Assembly: GCA_007753675.1 (NCBI GenBank)
Contig: CP036432.1
Coordinates: forward strand, 1,338,394 to 1,402,393
Source: Stieleria magnilauensis
GTDB taxonomy: Bacteria > Planctomycetota > Planctomycetia > Pirellulales > Pirellulaceae
DNA length: 64,000 nt
Reading direction: 5' to 3'
Under the pieces are notes generated by a model. The model had not been told where the DNA came from and did not search any database. It worked only from the letters and a program-made list of their open reading frames with translations. The position numbers and the translations under genes were made by a program. How positions within the stretch are numbered: the stretch's first letter is position 1; each line of letters starts with the position of its first letter. Below are positions 34,442 to 44,014 of this stretch, in pieces.

Positions 34442-36196
34442 ATGCATCTTCGAGAACACGGCGTCGGCTTTATCGTCTTTGTATGCGGTCTGACCATCAC
34501 CGGTTGTGCCCCGCAACAGGACGATCCCGTCCCCACTGAAAAGCCTCCCAAGCCGGTCACAATCGCTACCTTGCGGCAAACTTCTCCGACAAATTCCCAA
34601 TTCATGACGGGGTCGGTTGTGCCTTGGAAATCGGAGCAGATCGGGTTTGAGGTGGCCGGACGCGTCGCCGAAGTCATCGAGCCGAACGAATTTGTTTCGC
34701 CACAAATCGGTGGCCAGACCGATGACCGGCGACCAGGTCCGACTCCGCTGGCCCGTCTCGATGATGAAGCGTTGAAAATTGCCGTCGAGTCGGCCTACGC
34801 CAGCGTCGAAGTCGCGAAACTGAACCGTGATGCGAATCTTGTCACGATTGAGCAGCAGTTGCCCGCACAGATCGAATCGGCAAAGGCCGAGGCCGACCTC
34901 GCCGACATCGAGCTGTCCCGCGCGTTAGAGCTTTCGAAACAGAATGCCGTTTCACTCTCGGAACTTGACGCCACTCAAACCAATGCATCGACGACGAAAT
35001 CTCGCCTTGCCAGTTCCCGGGCCGAGTTGGCTCAGGCGAAAGCTTGCCAGCTGGCACTCGAAGCTCAAATCCTGCAGGCCCAACAGCAACTCTCCGAAGC
35101 CCAGCGCAGCCTCCGAAACGCCGTGCTCTACAGCCCGTTTCCCGGGCTGGTTTCACAGATTCACGCCGTCCCCGGCACGTATGTCAAAGAAGGCGATCCG
35201 GTGGTGACGGTACAGATGATGGATCCGATGACCATTGAGTTTGAGGTGACAGCCCGCGACTCTCGCCGCTACCGTCGCGGTGACATGTTGTCGGTCCAAG
35301 TGACCGATGGCAGCGGAACGTCTCGCCAGCTTAGCGGTATGGTGTACCGGGTCGATACGGTGGCTGACCCGGCGGCGCGAACTTTTACCGTGACGCTGCA
35401 TGTGCGCAACGAGATCGACGACTCCGCATACCAGTCACCGGACACTGACGAGCCGATCGCATGGACGGATCAGATTACACCGTTGAACATCGGGCCCATG
35501 ATTACGGGCGACCGCCGACAGCTTGTCGTTCGCGAAGCGGTTCATACGATCGGCGGCCAAACGTTTGTCTGGAAGGTCACCAATCGTCGTTGGGGAACTC
35601 CCTCGCCACCGGGCGATCGTCTGCTTTCGGTGACAAAAGTCCCCGTGCGAATCACCAGCGACGTGATTCCCTATCTGGGGCGGTGGAAATTCGTCGCGAT
35701 CGAGTTCACCGACCCGAATCAGGAGTTGGACGTTGATCATGATCTAATTACCGGCAAACTTTTTTTCAAGGCGAGAGAGTCAGAGCCGTCTATCGCCGCG
35801 GCAAGCGAACGTCCCGATCTGGAAACGTGGCGCGGTTCCCGGGTGATGCTTGACGAGCAACGCTGGCTGTTGCGATCCGGCGACGTTGCGCAAATCTCAC
35901 TAACGACCGACGAACCGACCGATGGGTTCTATGTCCCGATGAAGGCTGTCCGGGAAGAACAGGGGCAGACCTTTGTCCACGTGCTCGATGGCACTGAGAG
36001 CCAAGCGAATGCGCGGCGAGTGTTTGTCGGCGTCGCCGAAGGGGAATCGGTCCTCGGTGAAACGGTTCTGCTTCGAATCTCATCGATTTCGAGGCAACAG
36101 TTGCGTGAGGGAATGCAAGTCATTGTCGAGGGCACGCACTACCTCAACGACGGTGACCGTGTGCTGGTTTTCCCGCTCGGGGGCGCCCAGCAATGA
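34442..36196 (+). CDS. RND efflux periplasmic adaptor (HlyD/MFP family), lipoprotein
   Basis: A 584-residue adaptor. The N-terminus ends in a lipobox ('GLTITGC', Cys22), so it is lipid-anchored. The half-lipoyl segment 'IGFEVAGRVAEVIEPNEFV', a long alpha hairpin (about 115-225, Ala/Gln-rich) and 'LYSPFPGLVSQIHAVPGTYV' of the second lipoyl half are visible, then beta-barrel and membrane-proximal parts. It is about 200 residues longer than AcrA types, with extra sequence in the C-terminal half. Its stop overlaps the pump start (ATGA). An outer-membrane factor gene is not adjacent. Confidence 0.88.
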   Translation: MHLREHGVGFIVFVCGLTITGCAPQQDDPVPTEKPPKPVTIATLRQTSPTNSQFMTGSVVPWKSEQIGFEVAGRVAEVIEPNEFVSPQIGGQTDDRRPGPTPLARLDDEALKIAVESAYASVEVAKLNRDANLVTIEQQLPAQIESAKAEADLADIELSRALELSKQNAVSLSELDATQTNASTTKSRLASSRAELAQAKACQLALEAQILQAQQQLSEAQRSLRNAVLYSPFPGLVSQIHAVPGTYVKEGDPVVTVQMMDPMTIEFEVTARDSRRYRRGDMLSVQVTDGSGTSRQLSGMVYRVDTVADPAARTFTVTLHVRNEIDDSAYQSPDTDEPIAWTDQITPLNIGPMITGDRRQLVVREAVHTIGGQTFVWKVTNRRWGTPSPPGDRLLSVTKVPVRITSDVIPYLGRWKFVAIEFTDPNQELDVDHDLITGKLFFKARESEPSIAAASERPDLETWRGSRVMLDEQRWLLRSGDVAQISLTTDEPTDGFYVPMKAVREEQGQTFVHVLDGTESQANARRVFVGVAEGESVLGETVLLRISSISRQQLREGMQVIVEGTHYLNDGDRVLVFPLGGAQQ

Positions 36197-39100
36197 GAGG
36201 TCTTCCCGAGTTCGCAGTGCGTCGCCCGACGATCACGATCACGCTGGTGTTGTTGCTGGTCGCTTGGGGCAGCGTCAGCTTCATCACCATGCCGCGCCGC
36301 GAAGACCCCGAATTCACGCTCAAGATCGCCGTCGTGACCACTCGGTGGCAAGGTGCATCGGCAGAGCAGATTGAAAAACTGGTGACCGATCCGCTGGAAG
36401 ATGCGATCGACGGATTGGAAGAAGTCCGGTTGATTCGATCGACATCCAGCAGCGAACAATCCGTCATTTTCGTCGAACTCGAAGACAATGTGCCGGGCGC
36501 GAGGGTGGACGACGCTTGGGATCGCGTCCGCGCCCGGATTCGCAACGTGCCAATGCCTGACCAAAGCATTTCGCCGTTTCTGTTCGATGAATTTGCCGAT
36601 ACCAGTGTTTTGCTGTACGCCGTCCACCAACGGCCGCTCGACGGCGACTCGGCCGTTGATCCGAAGTACGCTTACTCGCCGCGGCAACTGGATCTGTTCT
36701 CCGAACGCATTCGTGATTCGCTTCGGCTTCTGCCGGGCGTCTCGCAAGTCGGTCGGTACGGAGTCCAGGAAGAAGCAATTTACATCGAGACCGACGAAGG
36801 GAACTGGTCAACGCTGGAGCTGACGACCGCTCAAATCGAATCCCTCGCAAAGTCGCAAAACATCGTCGCGCCGGGCGGAAGGATCGACGGCGAAGACGGT
36901 CGTTTTTTTGTCAAGCCCAGCGGTGATGTCAGCGCGGTGGAAGCGTTTGACTCGTTGGTCGTCGGTGTCGTGGCGTCCGGTGATGAATCGGGCGATGCAG
37001 GTTTCAATCAAGTTCAACTCAAAAACATGGGGTTAAACGTTCGTCGTGGCTACAGCGACCCGCCCCAACGCATTTGCCGCTACGGAACACCCCAGTTCGA
37101 GACGCCCGCCATCATTCTTGCGGTCTCCATGAAATCGGGCGCAAACATCATTGACATTTGCGACCGTTCCAAAGAAAGCGTCGCCCAGCTGCAAAGCACG
37201 GGGGTGTTGCCGCCCGATTTGTCGGTGTCCATCATTTCTGATCAGTCGGACAGTGTGAAGCATCGAATTCGCGAGGTTGGCGTCAACATCGTCCAGGCGA
37301 TTCTGGTGGTTGTTGTCCTGGTGTACTTGGTTGTCGGCTTTCGCACGGCCGCCGTCATGGCGGCCAACATCCCGTTCGTTGTCATCTCGTCGCTGGCGAT
37401 CATCACGCTTTTCGATGTGCAACTGGAACAGATGTCGTTGGCATCAATGATTATTTCGCTCGGATTGTTGGTCGACAATGCAGTCCAGGTGTGCGACCAG
37501 AGTCGTACAAACCAGATCGCCGGGATGAGCCCGCGTGATGCCTCCGTTGCGGGCGCAAAAATGCTTGGTCCGTCGATGCTGAGCGGCACCGCGACAACGG
37601 TTGCCGCTTTTGTCCCGATGTTGATTGCGATGGACGGTGCCAATCGTGAATTCATCTACAGCCTGCCAATCACGCTGTCCGTCATGCTGGCTGTCAGTTG
37701 GGTTCTGGCGATGACTTTCTGTGTCATCCTCGCCGCGTGGTTCATACGGCCGCCCCAAGATCCGACTCGTCCAACCGCGCCGCTGCCCTGGTTGATGGGA
37801 AAACTCGGAACCGCGTGGCGCAAGCTTGGCCGAAAGAAGGACGCAGCCGCAGCTTCGCAATCCGCGACCCAACATGGCGGTTTCTATCGAATCTACGCCA
37901 ACGCGGTGAGTTGGGCACTACGTCATCGCTTGGTCACCATTCTCGCCTCGATCGGAATGATTGTGCTTGCGACCCAGCTTCCGGTTTCGAGCGAGTTCTT
38001 TCCACTTACTCAGCGCGACCAATTTGCCGTTGAAATCTATTTGCCCGAGTCCGCTTCGATTGAACAAACCAACGGCGTCGCTCGCCAAGTCGAAGAGATG
38101 ATCCGTGCGCTCAGCCCGCATGTCGATGCCGAAGGAAGGTCACACCAGCGTTTGCTCAATATGCGAACCATCGTCGGCGGAGGTGGATCGCGCTGGTACC
38201 TCGCATGGGAACCGGAGACCCAGAAGCCAAACTACGCCGAAATCCTGATCCATACGACCAAGGGAGAATTGACCCACGACTTTGCCGAGCAATTGCGTGC
38301 CGTTGCGAGGCAGGGAGATGAATCGTTAGGGCTGTCACCGATCACCGGCGCTCGAGTGGTGCCTGTCGAACTGGCGCTCGGCCCGCCCGCAGATCCCGTC
38401 GTGTTGCGGGTCATGGGGAACGGGCTCGCCGACGCCGACGAACTCAGACGGATTGCGAATCGCGTCAAGTCGATCGTGGACGCCGAGCCTGAGACTTGGG
38501 ACGTCAACGATTCGTGGGGCGTCTCCGGCCAGCAGTTGTTCGTCGCTGTGGATTCCGATCGGGCGAGCCTTTCGGGGATTCGCAACGCGGAAGTCGCGTC
38601 AACGCTTGACGCCTACTATTCCGGAAAGCTGCTGACGATGTATCGCGAGGGTGACCGGCAAATCCCCGTTTACTTTCGGTTGAATCCCGAAAGCCGGCGG
38701 TCGCTTGGTACCGTGAACAGCTCCCACATCGAAACCCGCGTCGGCAAGGTTTCACTGGCAGCCATCGCGAACGTCGAACCGCAATGGCGTTTGGAAACCA
38801 TTGATCGACGCAATGGAAATCGAACGATCGAAGTCAGATCGCGGATCAACTACGGGGCGTCCGGCAACGACATCACGACGCGAGTCTTCAACTCCGCGCC
38901 AATGAGAGAGTTGAAAGCCGAGTTGCCTCCCGGATTTCGCATCGAGATCGGCGGCGCGCTTGAAGAGTCGATGAAAGCCCAGTGGAAAATGTTTCGTTCA
39001 TTTGGCATGTCATTCATCGCAATCATCTTGTTGTTGATTTTTCAGTTCAACAGTCTTGCCCGTACGTCGATCATCATCGTGACGTTGCCGCTTGCGCTCG

Positions 39101-39498
39101 TGGGAGCACTGTTCGGCCTCTGGGTGACAGACAATGCGTTCGGATTCATGCCCCAACTTGGCGTGCTGGCGCTGTTCGGAATCGTCTTGAATTCGGCAAT
39201 TTTGTTTGTCGAGTTTGCTGACATCGTCATGAAGGAAAAAACGTCCGGAACCGACCAGCCATTGACGCGCCAAGCCTATCACGAAGCGATCGTCGACGCC
39301 GCTCGACAGCGGCTGATGCCGATCTTTTTGACGACCGCGACGACCGTGGGCGGACTCGTTCCTCTCGCCCTCGACGGTGGGCCGCTGTGGCAAGGTCTGG
39401 CATGGCTGCTCATCTTTGGCTTGACCTTCGCCACAGTACTGACGCTCTTCGTCGTCCCGGTCCTCTATTCCTTCCTGTCGCCGGCGTCTCGTCATTGA
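36193..39498 (+). CDS. RND efflux permease (AcrB/HAE-like)
   Basis: A 1101-residue resistance-nodulation-division pump. It begins 'MRGLPEFAVRRPTITITLVL' with the first membrane helix, has a porter domain ('WQGASAEQIEKLVTDPLEDA'), the TM4 stretch 'SLGLLVDNAVQVCDQSR' with a single proton-relay Asp, and the C-terminal half ending 'TVLTLFVVPVLYSFL'. It would export drugs or small organic compounds with the adaptor upstream, under TetR control. A Lys/Ala-rich cytoplasmic insertion near residue 540 precedes TM7. Array 3 follows directly. Confidence 0.92.
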   Translation: MRGLPEFAVRRPTITITLVLLLVAWGSVSFITMPRREDPEFTLKIAVVTTRWQGASAEQIEKLVTDPLEDAIDGLEEVRLIRSTSSSEQSVIFVELEDNVPGARVDDAWDRVRARIRNVPMPDQSISPFLFDEFADTSVLLYAVHQRPLDGDSAVDPKYAYSPRQLDLFSERIRDSLRLLPGVSQVGRYGVQEEAIYIETDEGNWSTLELTTAQIESLAKSQNIVAPGGRIDGEDGRFFVKPSGDVSAVEAFDSLVVGVVASGDESGDAGFNQVQLKNMGLNVRRGYSDPPQRICRYGTPQFETPAIILAVSMKSGANIIDICDRSKESVAQLQSTGVLPPDLSVSIISDQSDSVKHRIREVGVNIVQAILVVVVLVYLVVGFRTAAVMAANIPFVVISSLAIITLFDVQLEQMSLASMIISLGLLVDNAVQVCDQSRTNQIAGMSPRDASVAGAKMLGPSMLSGTATTVAAFVPMLIAMDGANREFIYSLPITLSVMLAVSWVLAMTFCVILAAWFIRPPQDPTRPTAPLPWLMGKLGTAWRKLGRKKDAAAASQSATQHGGFYRIYANAVSWALRHRLVTILASIGMIVLATQLPVSSEFFPLTQRDQFAVEIYLPESASIEQTNGVARQVEEMIRALSPHVDAEGRSHQRLLNMRTIVGGGGSRWYLAWEPETQKPNYAEILIHTTKGELTHDFAEQLRAVARQGDESLGLSPITGARVVPVELALGPPADPVVLRVMGNGLADADELRRIANRVKSIVDAEPETWDVNDSWGVSGQQLFVAVDSDRASLSGIRNAEVASTLDAYYSGKLLTMYREGDRQIPVYFRLNPESRRSLGTVNSSHIETRVGKVSLAAIANVEPQWRLETIDRRNGNRTIEVRSRINYGASGNDITTRVFNSAPMRELKAELPPGFRIEIGGALEESMKAQWKMFRSFGMSFIAIILLLIFQFNSLARTSIIIVTLPLALVGALFGLWVTDNAFGFMPQLGVLALFGIVLNSAILFVEFADIVMKEKTSGTDQPLTRQAYHEAIVDAARQRLMPIFLTTATTVGGLVPLALDGGPLWQGLAWLLIFGLTFATVLTLFVVPVLYSFLSPASRH

Positions 39499-39509
39499 GT
39501 CGGCTAACG

Positions 39510-39799
39510 TAGTGGACGAGGCGACGAGTCCTGCGGCATAACCAAAAACCAACGTAGTGGACGAGGCGACGAGTCCCCGGCCAAAGACCAAAACCAACGT
39601 AGTGGACGAGGCGACGAGTCCTGCAGCAAAACCAAAAACCAACGTAGTGGACGAGGCGACGAGTCCTGCGGCAAAACCCAAAAACTAACGTAGTGGACGA
39701 GGCGACGAGTCCCCGGCAAAACCCAAAAACTAACGTAGTGGACGAGGCGACGAGTCCTGCAGCTTCATCCGGACATTCAGGACTCGTCGCCTCGTCCAC
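39510..39799. repeat. 22-bp repeat array 3 (7 units)
   Basis: Six forward units begin at 39510, 39555, 39600, 39645, 39691 and 39736 (period 45-46 bp, spacers rich in CAAAACC), followed by one inverted unit of 20 bases (39780-39799). The last forward and the inverted unit form the stem with a 22-base loop. Here the left arm, not the right, has been multiplied. It separates the RND pump from the SDR gene. Confidence 0.95.
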
Positions 39800-39846
39800 G
39801 ACGATTACGCCACCAATTGATAAGTCGTTTCTAAGGAGCTTGTAAG

Positions 39847-40794
39847 ATGATCGCCACAAAAAACTTTGGACCAAAGGGCTGGACACCGGAGCGGCTCGGT
39901 TCCCTCGTTGGCAAGACTTACGTCGTCACCGGTGCCAACGCAGGCGCCGGATTTGAGGCGACGCGGGTGTTCCTGTCCAAAGGTGCATCCGTCGTGATGA
40001 TGAACCGCAGTGCCGAAAAGTCAGCCGCCGCCATCGCGAATCTGAAGCAGGAATTTGGTAGTGATGCGGACGTGAGGTTCGTGCGCATGGACCTGGCGGT
40101 GTTAGATTCCGTGCGGGCGGCGGCGGAGGAGGTATTGGAGAAGGTCTCCCAACTCGACGGGCTCCTCTGCAATGCCGCCATTGCGCAGGTGGCCAACCAG
40201 GAGATCACCGTGGATGGCTTTGAAAGCCAGCTCGGTGTGAACCACTTCGGTCATTTCCTCCTTTGTGGTTTGCTCTTCGATCGGATCGAAGCGTCGGCGG
40301 GACGCATCGTGGTCGTCGGTAGCAACGCATACAAAATGGGGCTCAAGAGGATTCAGTTCGAAGACCTCAACTTTGACAAGAATTACACCGCCTGGAATTC
40401 CTACGCCCAGAGCAAACTGGCGCAGATGATGTTCGCCTACGAATTGCAGCGTCGTGTCGAATCTGCTGGAAAGAACGTTACGGTCCAGGTTTGTCATCCC
40501 GGTGCGTCGCGAACCAATCTGTTGAAGGACACGGCCAGTACCTTCAACAAGATTGTCTGGTCCATACTCTCTCGTATCGTCGCACAATCCGCCGAAAAGG
40601 GATCCTGGCCGGAAGTGATGTGCGCAACGGAACAGGAAGTTGCCTCCGAAAAGCTCTACGGCCCTACAAAACGAGCAGAGATGGTCGGTCCTATCGACGA
40701 GTGCCCGTTGGACGAGTGCGCCTTGGATCGGGAAGCTGCTACCAAGCTTTGGACACTATCCGAGCAGAAGACTTCATTAACTTGGTCACCGTAG
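39847..40794 (+). CDS. Short-chain dehydrogenase/reductase
   Basis: A 315-residue classical SDR similar to the retinol dehydrogenase / protochlorophyllide reductase-like branch. The cofactor loop is 'VVTGANAGAGFEATRVFLSK' (TGxxxGxG), the NAA(G)-type strand 'LDGLLCNAAIAQ', the active-site Ser in 'IVVVGSNAY', and Tyr/Lys in 'NSYAQSKLAQMM' (YxxxK). It would reduce or oxidise an unknown carbonyl/alcohol with NADP(H). AAGGAG precedes the ATG. Confidence 0.88.
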   Translation: MIATKNFGPKGWTPERLGSLVGKTYVVTGANAGAGFEATRVFLSKGASVVMMNRSAEKSAAAIANLKQEFGSDADVRFVRMDLAVLDSVRAAAEEVLEKVSQLDGLLCNAAIAQVANQEITVDGFESQLGVNHFGHFLLCGLLFDRIEASAGRIVVVGSNAYKMGLKRIQFEDLNFDKNYTAWNSYAQSKLAQMMFAYELQRRVESAGKNVTVQVCHPGASRTNLLKDTASTFNKIVWSILSRIVAQSAEKGSWPEVMCATEQEVASEKLYGPTKRAEMVGPIDECPLDECALDREAATKLWTLSEQKTSLTWSP

Positions 40795-40816
40795 CCTCTC
40801 TCCACATCCTGCCGGA

Positions 40817-41090
40817 TCACCGGTTCATCCATTTCGTTCGATCTTCCCTCGAAAACTTCTCAATCGAGTAACGCAGCATCGTTCGCGGCATCGTCTTGGC
40901 ATGTTTTTTCAAGAACGTTTCCAATCGAGGCTGATCGCGTTGGCCCATTTCGCGTAGCATCCATCCGATCGCCTTCGCCGTACCCACCGGGCACAGCTTT
41001 AAAAAATCCAGGCAAAAATGCCGCCTTCTCTTCGCGAGCCACCTCACGAAGCGATGATAGTACCTGCTTCGCCGTCATCTTACCCGTCAT
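40817..41090 (-). pseudogene. alkD (DNA alkylation repair) with internal deletion and frameshift
   Basis: Reading the minus strand, the N-terminus 'MTAKQVLSSLREVAREEKAA' continues to 'PGGYGEGDR', matching AlkD-like proteins. The frame then shifts, and the C-terminus 'AKAIGWMLREMGQRDQPRLE' to 'TMPRTMLRYSIEKFSRE' follows, ending at 40817. About 150 middle residues are missing. Position 40965-40979 (minus strand GGCGAAGGCGATCGG) codes for both sides of the junction, one per frame, which suggests deletion between short identical sequences. Not functional as written. Confidence 0.75.
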
Positions 41091-41437
41091 TGGTTCAAAG
41101 CTCTTGCGATTGAACAACGACGAAACATCCGTCAGGTGTGACGTCGGTCAATTGCTCCTTTATTCTACCGTCAACCCCGTTAGCCAAACCGCCCCCATTC
41201 GTGTGTTCGGTCGGAAAGGTGCACTCAAAAATCAAGGCCTCAACGGGCGAACCAGCGATAATCATTCCCACGGATAGCAGCGCGAACCCACGGATGACAG
41301 GGTGCAAACATCCGTGGGTTCGCGCTGCTATCGGTGGGCTCAGAAATCGTTTCATCGTTCCGCAAGTGACAGCCTGACCTTTTTCTCTTACTGCCCCGTT
41401 TTTCCCCTGCCGCCTGGCGAATCTCCATCGCGGGTTG
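41091..41437. other. Intergenic region with a hairpin repeat
   Basis: No gene seen. From about 41245 on, the sequence is the start of a duplicated segment also present at 43810; it includes a 72-bp hairpin (41267-41338). Confidence 0.5.
41267..41338. repeat. 72-bp hairpin family, copy 2
   Basis: Two 30-base arms (CCCACGGATAGCAGCGCGAA... and its complement) pair with one mismatch around a 12-base loop ACAGGGTGCAAA. It lies downstream of the LRR gene and could terminate or stabilise transcripts. Confidence 0.9.
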
Positions 41438-41839
41438 CTAAGCGAGGATCTCTGCATCGGGCAGTCCCGTCCGCAGCGTGTCCACACCTTGCGGTGTGAG
41501 CTGCGTGTCTGCGACGTCAAGGTAGTTCAGCGTCATGCCAACGAGGGTGGAAACCGATGCGTCGGTCACTTGCGTCCCGCACAGGTTAAGTCGTGTGAGT
41601 TGAGGGAGCTGAGCAATCATCTCGATCGCACGATCGGAAACGTCAGTCTTCCAGAAACTGATTCCCTCGAGGTTGGTAAGCGACAGTAACGCTTCAACGT
41701 CATCGTCGGTGATTTCCAGCTGGTTGAAGTTGACATCGACGATGTCCTCGTTCGGGATCTTTTTCCAGCTGCGAAAAGGTTCACCGAGGAATGTGAAGCG
41801 AACCCCTCGGTCCGCCAGGTCGATCAAAGCGGCGTCCAT
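41438..41839 (-). CDS. Leucine-rich-repeat-like protein, copy 1
   Basis: A 133-residue protein built of short repeats: 'ITDDDVEALLSLTNLEGISF', 'VSDRAIEMIAQLPQLTRLNL' and 'LTPQGVDTLRTGL', the Cys-containing LRR type common in planctomycetes. No signal peptide or enzyme domain is seen. GGAG stands about ten bases upstream of the ATG. Its paralogue at 44015 differs at 11 of 133 residues. It may mediate protein interactions; function unknown. Confidence 0.75.
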   Translation of the reverse strand: MDAALIDLADRGVRFTFLGEPFRSWKKIPNEDIVDVNFNQLEITDDDVEALLSLTNLEGISFWKTDVSDRAIEMIAQLPQLTRLNLCGTQVTDASVSTLVGMTLNYLDVADTQLTPQGVDTLRTGLPDAEILA

Positions 41840-42294
41840 CAAATCTGTCTCCGTCCTGAAACGTCGGAAAGTAGGGACCACCAAGACGCGACCGCGCCGT
41901 CGGCGAGCACTGCTCGGCTAGCAGACTGCAATCCCCATGCCAGTCTCCGCGGAAGGATCTTTCCCGCTTCCGGACGGACCATACGTGCAACCGCAAGGCC
42001 GCTTTCGGAACACGTAACGGTTACGGTCGTAACCGCTGTTCTTCATGCCCAGTGGTTGCAACGATCACGTGCGCGTCCTGTGTGAAGCAGGCGTGATGGA
42101 CCGGCGAGCGCCGAACATGCTAAACTCGCCGATTGGGAAGCTTAGCCTTGCCCGACTATGGGTGCCTTGCAATCACTCGCATTCACGGTTTCGCGTCAGA
42201 AGGGCATCCTTTTCATGACGGCTACGACTGTGACAGGTTGGGGCCTGCATTGGAAGCAAAGTTGTCACTCACCTGACTGATGCCTGGGGGTTTC
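41840..42294. other. Intergenic region, no gene recognised
   Basis: The left part continues the weak end of the duplication. A small hairpin CGGTTACG-GT-CGTAACCG lies at 42018-42035. GGGGG before 42295 serves the esterase gene. Confidence 0.4.
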
Positions 42295-43659
42295 ATGAAA
42301 CAGATTCAACTGCACTGGCGGCGGATGGCACGTCACGGAACCATCGCCATCGGCGTGTGGATGTTCGCACTGGTCACGCCCGCCGTCGGACAAAAGCTGG
42401 ACATCGCGAAAGAGCGCGTCATTCAAAGCGGGCGTCCTGATGGGCGACATGTGAGCACACGGGGATTCCAGCTGCATCTGCTCCGTAATGCCAAACCTAA
42501 ACTTGCGTTCAACCCGGAATTCACCTCTGAGGAACTCGAACAGTGGCGGGCACAGGTGCGCGCCAAACTGCTGGAATTGATGAATTTCCCCGAACCGGTT
42601 CCTCAACCTGCGCCGCGCAAGCTTTGGTCCCAGGGGCGCAAAGGTTATGTGCTTGAGAAATGGGAACTCTATCCCGAGCCCGGCAGCGTGGTGCCCTTTC
42701 TCGTGCTGATCCCGGACAACGCCACGCCTGAGAATCCCGTGCCCGCGATCATGTGCCTGCCGGGTTCATCCGGCACCAAAGAGAATCTGGCCGGCGAGCC
42801 GCCGCTGGTGGCGGCATTCGAGCCGGACGATCGCAATCATGACGGCTGGCTTCACGCGGAGCGCAATCAGCAGGCCGTGCAATTCGCCAGAGCCGGGTTC
42901 GTCGCGGTGGCGGTCGACCATCCAGGAAACGGCGAACTCTCCGACCTGGCGATGCATCGTGGCAGCACCATGGACGATCGCAGCACACTTTCCCGCTACC
43001 TCATCGACATGGGCCGCAATTACATTGCCCTCTCCGTGTTTCAAAAACGCCAGATCCTGAACTGGCTGCGCACTCAGCCGCGCGTCGATGGCGCACGCGT
43101 TGCCGTGAGTGGTCATTCACTCGGAACAGAGCCTCTGCTGGTGCTGGCTGTGCTCGACCCGAAAATTCAGGGCATCGTGTGGAATGACTACCTCGCCGCC
43201 ACGATCGAACGGGCGAAAGTAAGCAGCATGCCCAATCAACGCGGCATCAGGCCGACGGCAAACTGGCTGGGACACTGCATTCCGGGCCTATGGGAGTGGT
43301 TCGATTACCCTGATTTGGTCGCCGCCTTTGCGCCGCGTCCACTGATCGTGACCGAAGGCGGGCCGACTCATTCGTTGAACCTTGTGCGCAAGGCTTATCA
43401 AATCGCCGGGGCTGCGGAAAACGTTTCGATCCACTACTATCCGCAATACAGTGATCCGGGTGATCGGCGAGATGATAAGCCGATCCCAGAGGGCCTGAGC
43501 GCGACCGAGTGGTTGGAGCATGCCAACGTGAACGCGGCCCATCATTACTTCAAAGCGTACCTGGCAATTCCATGGCTGACTCGCCATTTCCAACTGCCTG
43601 ATCCCGGCGAAGTCTATCCGCCAGCGCCGCCTGAGGCCGTGCAAAAGCTGCGAAAGTGA
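42295..43659 (+). CDS. Exported alpha/beta hydrolase (acetyl-xylan esterase-like)
   Basis: A 454-residue hydrolase with a signal sequence (hydrophobic about 15-30, ending AVG-QK). The alpha/beta fold shows 'PAIMCLPGSSGTKEN' (oxyanion region), 'AGFVAVAVDHPGNGELSDLA', and the nucleophile elbow 'VAVSGHSLGTEPLL' (Ser in GHSLG). An acid in 'PRPLIVTEGGPTHSLN' and a His in 'EHANVNAAHHYFKAYL' could complete the triad. It probably removes esters from polysaccharides. GGGGG precedes ATG 42295; ATG 42280 is the alternative. Confidence 0.8.
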   Translation: MKQIQLHWRRMARHGTIAIGVWMFALVTPAVGQKLDIAKERVIQSGRPDGRHVSTRGFQLHLLRNAKPKLAFNPEFTSEELEQWRAQVRAKLLELMNFPEPVPQPAPRKLWSQGRKGYVLEKWELYPEPGSVVPFLVLIPDNATPENPVPAIMCLPGSSGTKENLAGEPPLVAAFEPDDRNHDGWLHAERNQQAVQFARAGFVAVAVDHPGNGELSDLAMHRGSTMDDRSTLSRYLIDMGRNYIALSVFQKRQILNWLRTQPRVDGARVAVSGHSLGTEPLLVLAVLDPKIQGIVWNDYLAATIERAKVSSMPNQRGIRPTANWLGHCIPGLWEWFDYPDLVAAFAPRPLIVTEGGPTHSLNLVRKAYQIAGAAENVSIHYYPQYSDPGDRRDDKPIPEGLSATEWLEHANVNAAHHYFKAYLAIPWLTRHFQLPDPGEVYPPAPPEAVQKLRK

Positions 43660-44014
43660 GAGAAAGAATCGGCCCGGCGACAAAGTAGGCTGCCGCCGGC
43701 GCTTGGCAATGAGTGCGTTTAAATGGATCAGGAGCCTTTTCGGCAGACTGGGGTGTCTTGCCTTGCCCAGTCTACCTTTACGGCTCCTGACCCCTTTTTC
43801 TCCTAGCCTGGGCGAACCAGCGATAATCATTCCCACGGATAGCAGCGCGAACCCACGGATGACAGGGTGCAAACATCCGTGGGTTCGCGGTGCTATCGGT
43901 GGGCTCAGTAATCGTTTCATCGTTCCGCAACTGACAGCCTGACCTTTTTCTTTTACTGCCCCTGCCCCTGCCCCGTTTTTCCCCTGCCGCCTGGCGAATC
44001 TCCATCGCGGGTTG
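43660..44014. other. Intergenic region with a hairpin repeat
   Basis: No gene seen. It contains the start of duplication copy 2 and a 72-bp hairpin (43832-43903). Confidence 0.5.
43832..43903. repeat. 72-bp hairpin family, copy 3
   Basis: Same arms and the same 12-base loop as copy 2, with one additional mismatch (TTCGCGGTGCT in the right arm). Confidence 0.9.

Larger units (their letters stand above)
41245..41870. repeat. Segmental duplication, copy 1
   Basis: This stretch, starting GGGCGAACCAGCG and covering the hairpin plus a leucine-rich-repeat gene, is repeated at 43810-44446 with about nine in ten bases alike. Weaker similarity continues to about 41945. The copies are direct repeats 2.5 kb apart with an esterase gene between. 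Confidence 0.85.

Noticed and set aside
39510-39799. CRISPR array
   Set aside because: Units are regularly spaced, but spacers within an array are nearly identical, units occur in both orientations, and there are no cas genes.
39410-39886. Minus-strand 158-codon frame
   Set aside because: It is the translation of the 22-bp repeat units ('GLVASSTT') and the end of the RND gene in antisense.
42018-42035. Hairpin as a rho-independent terminator
   Set aside because: The 8-bp stem has no T run after it and does not follow a gene end closely.
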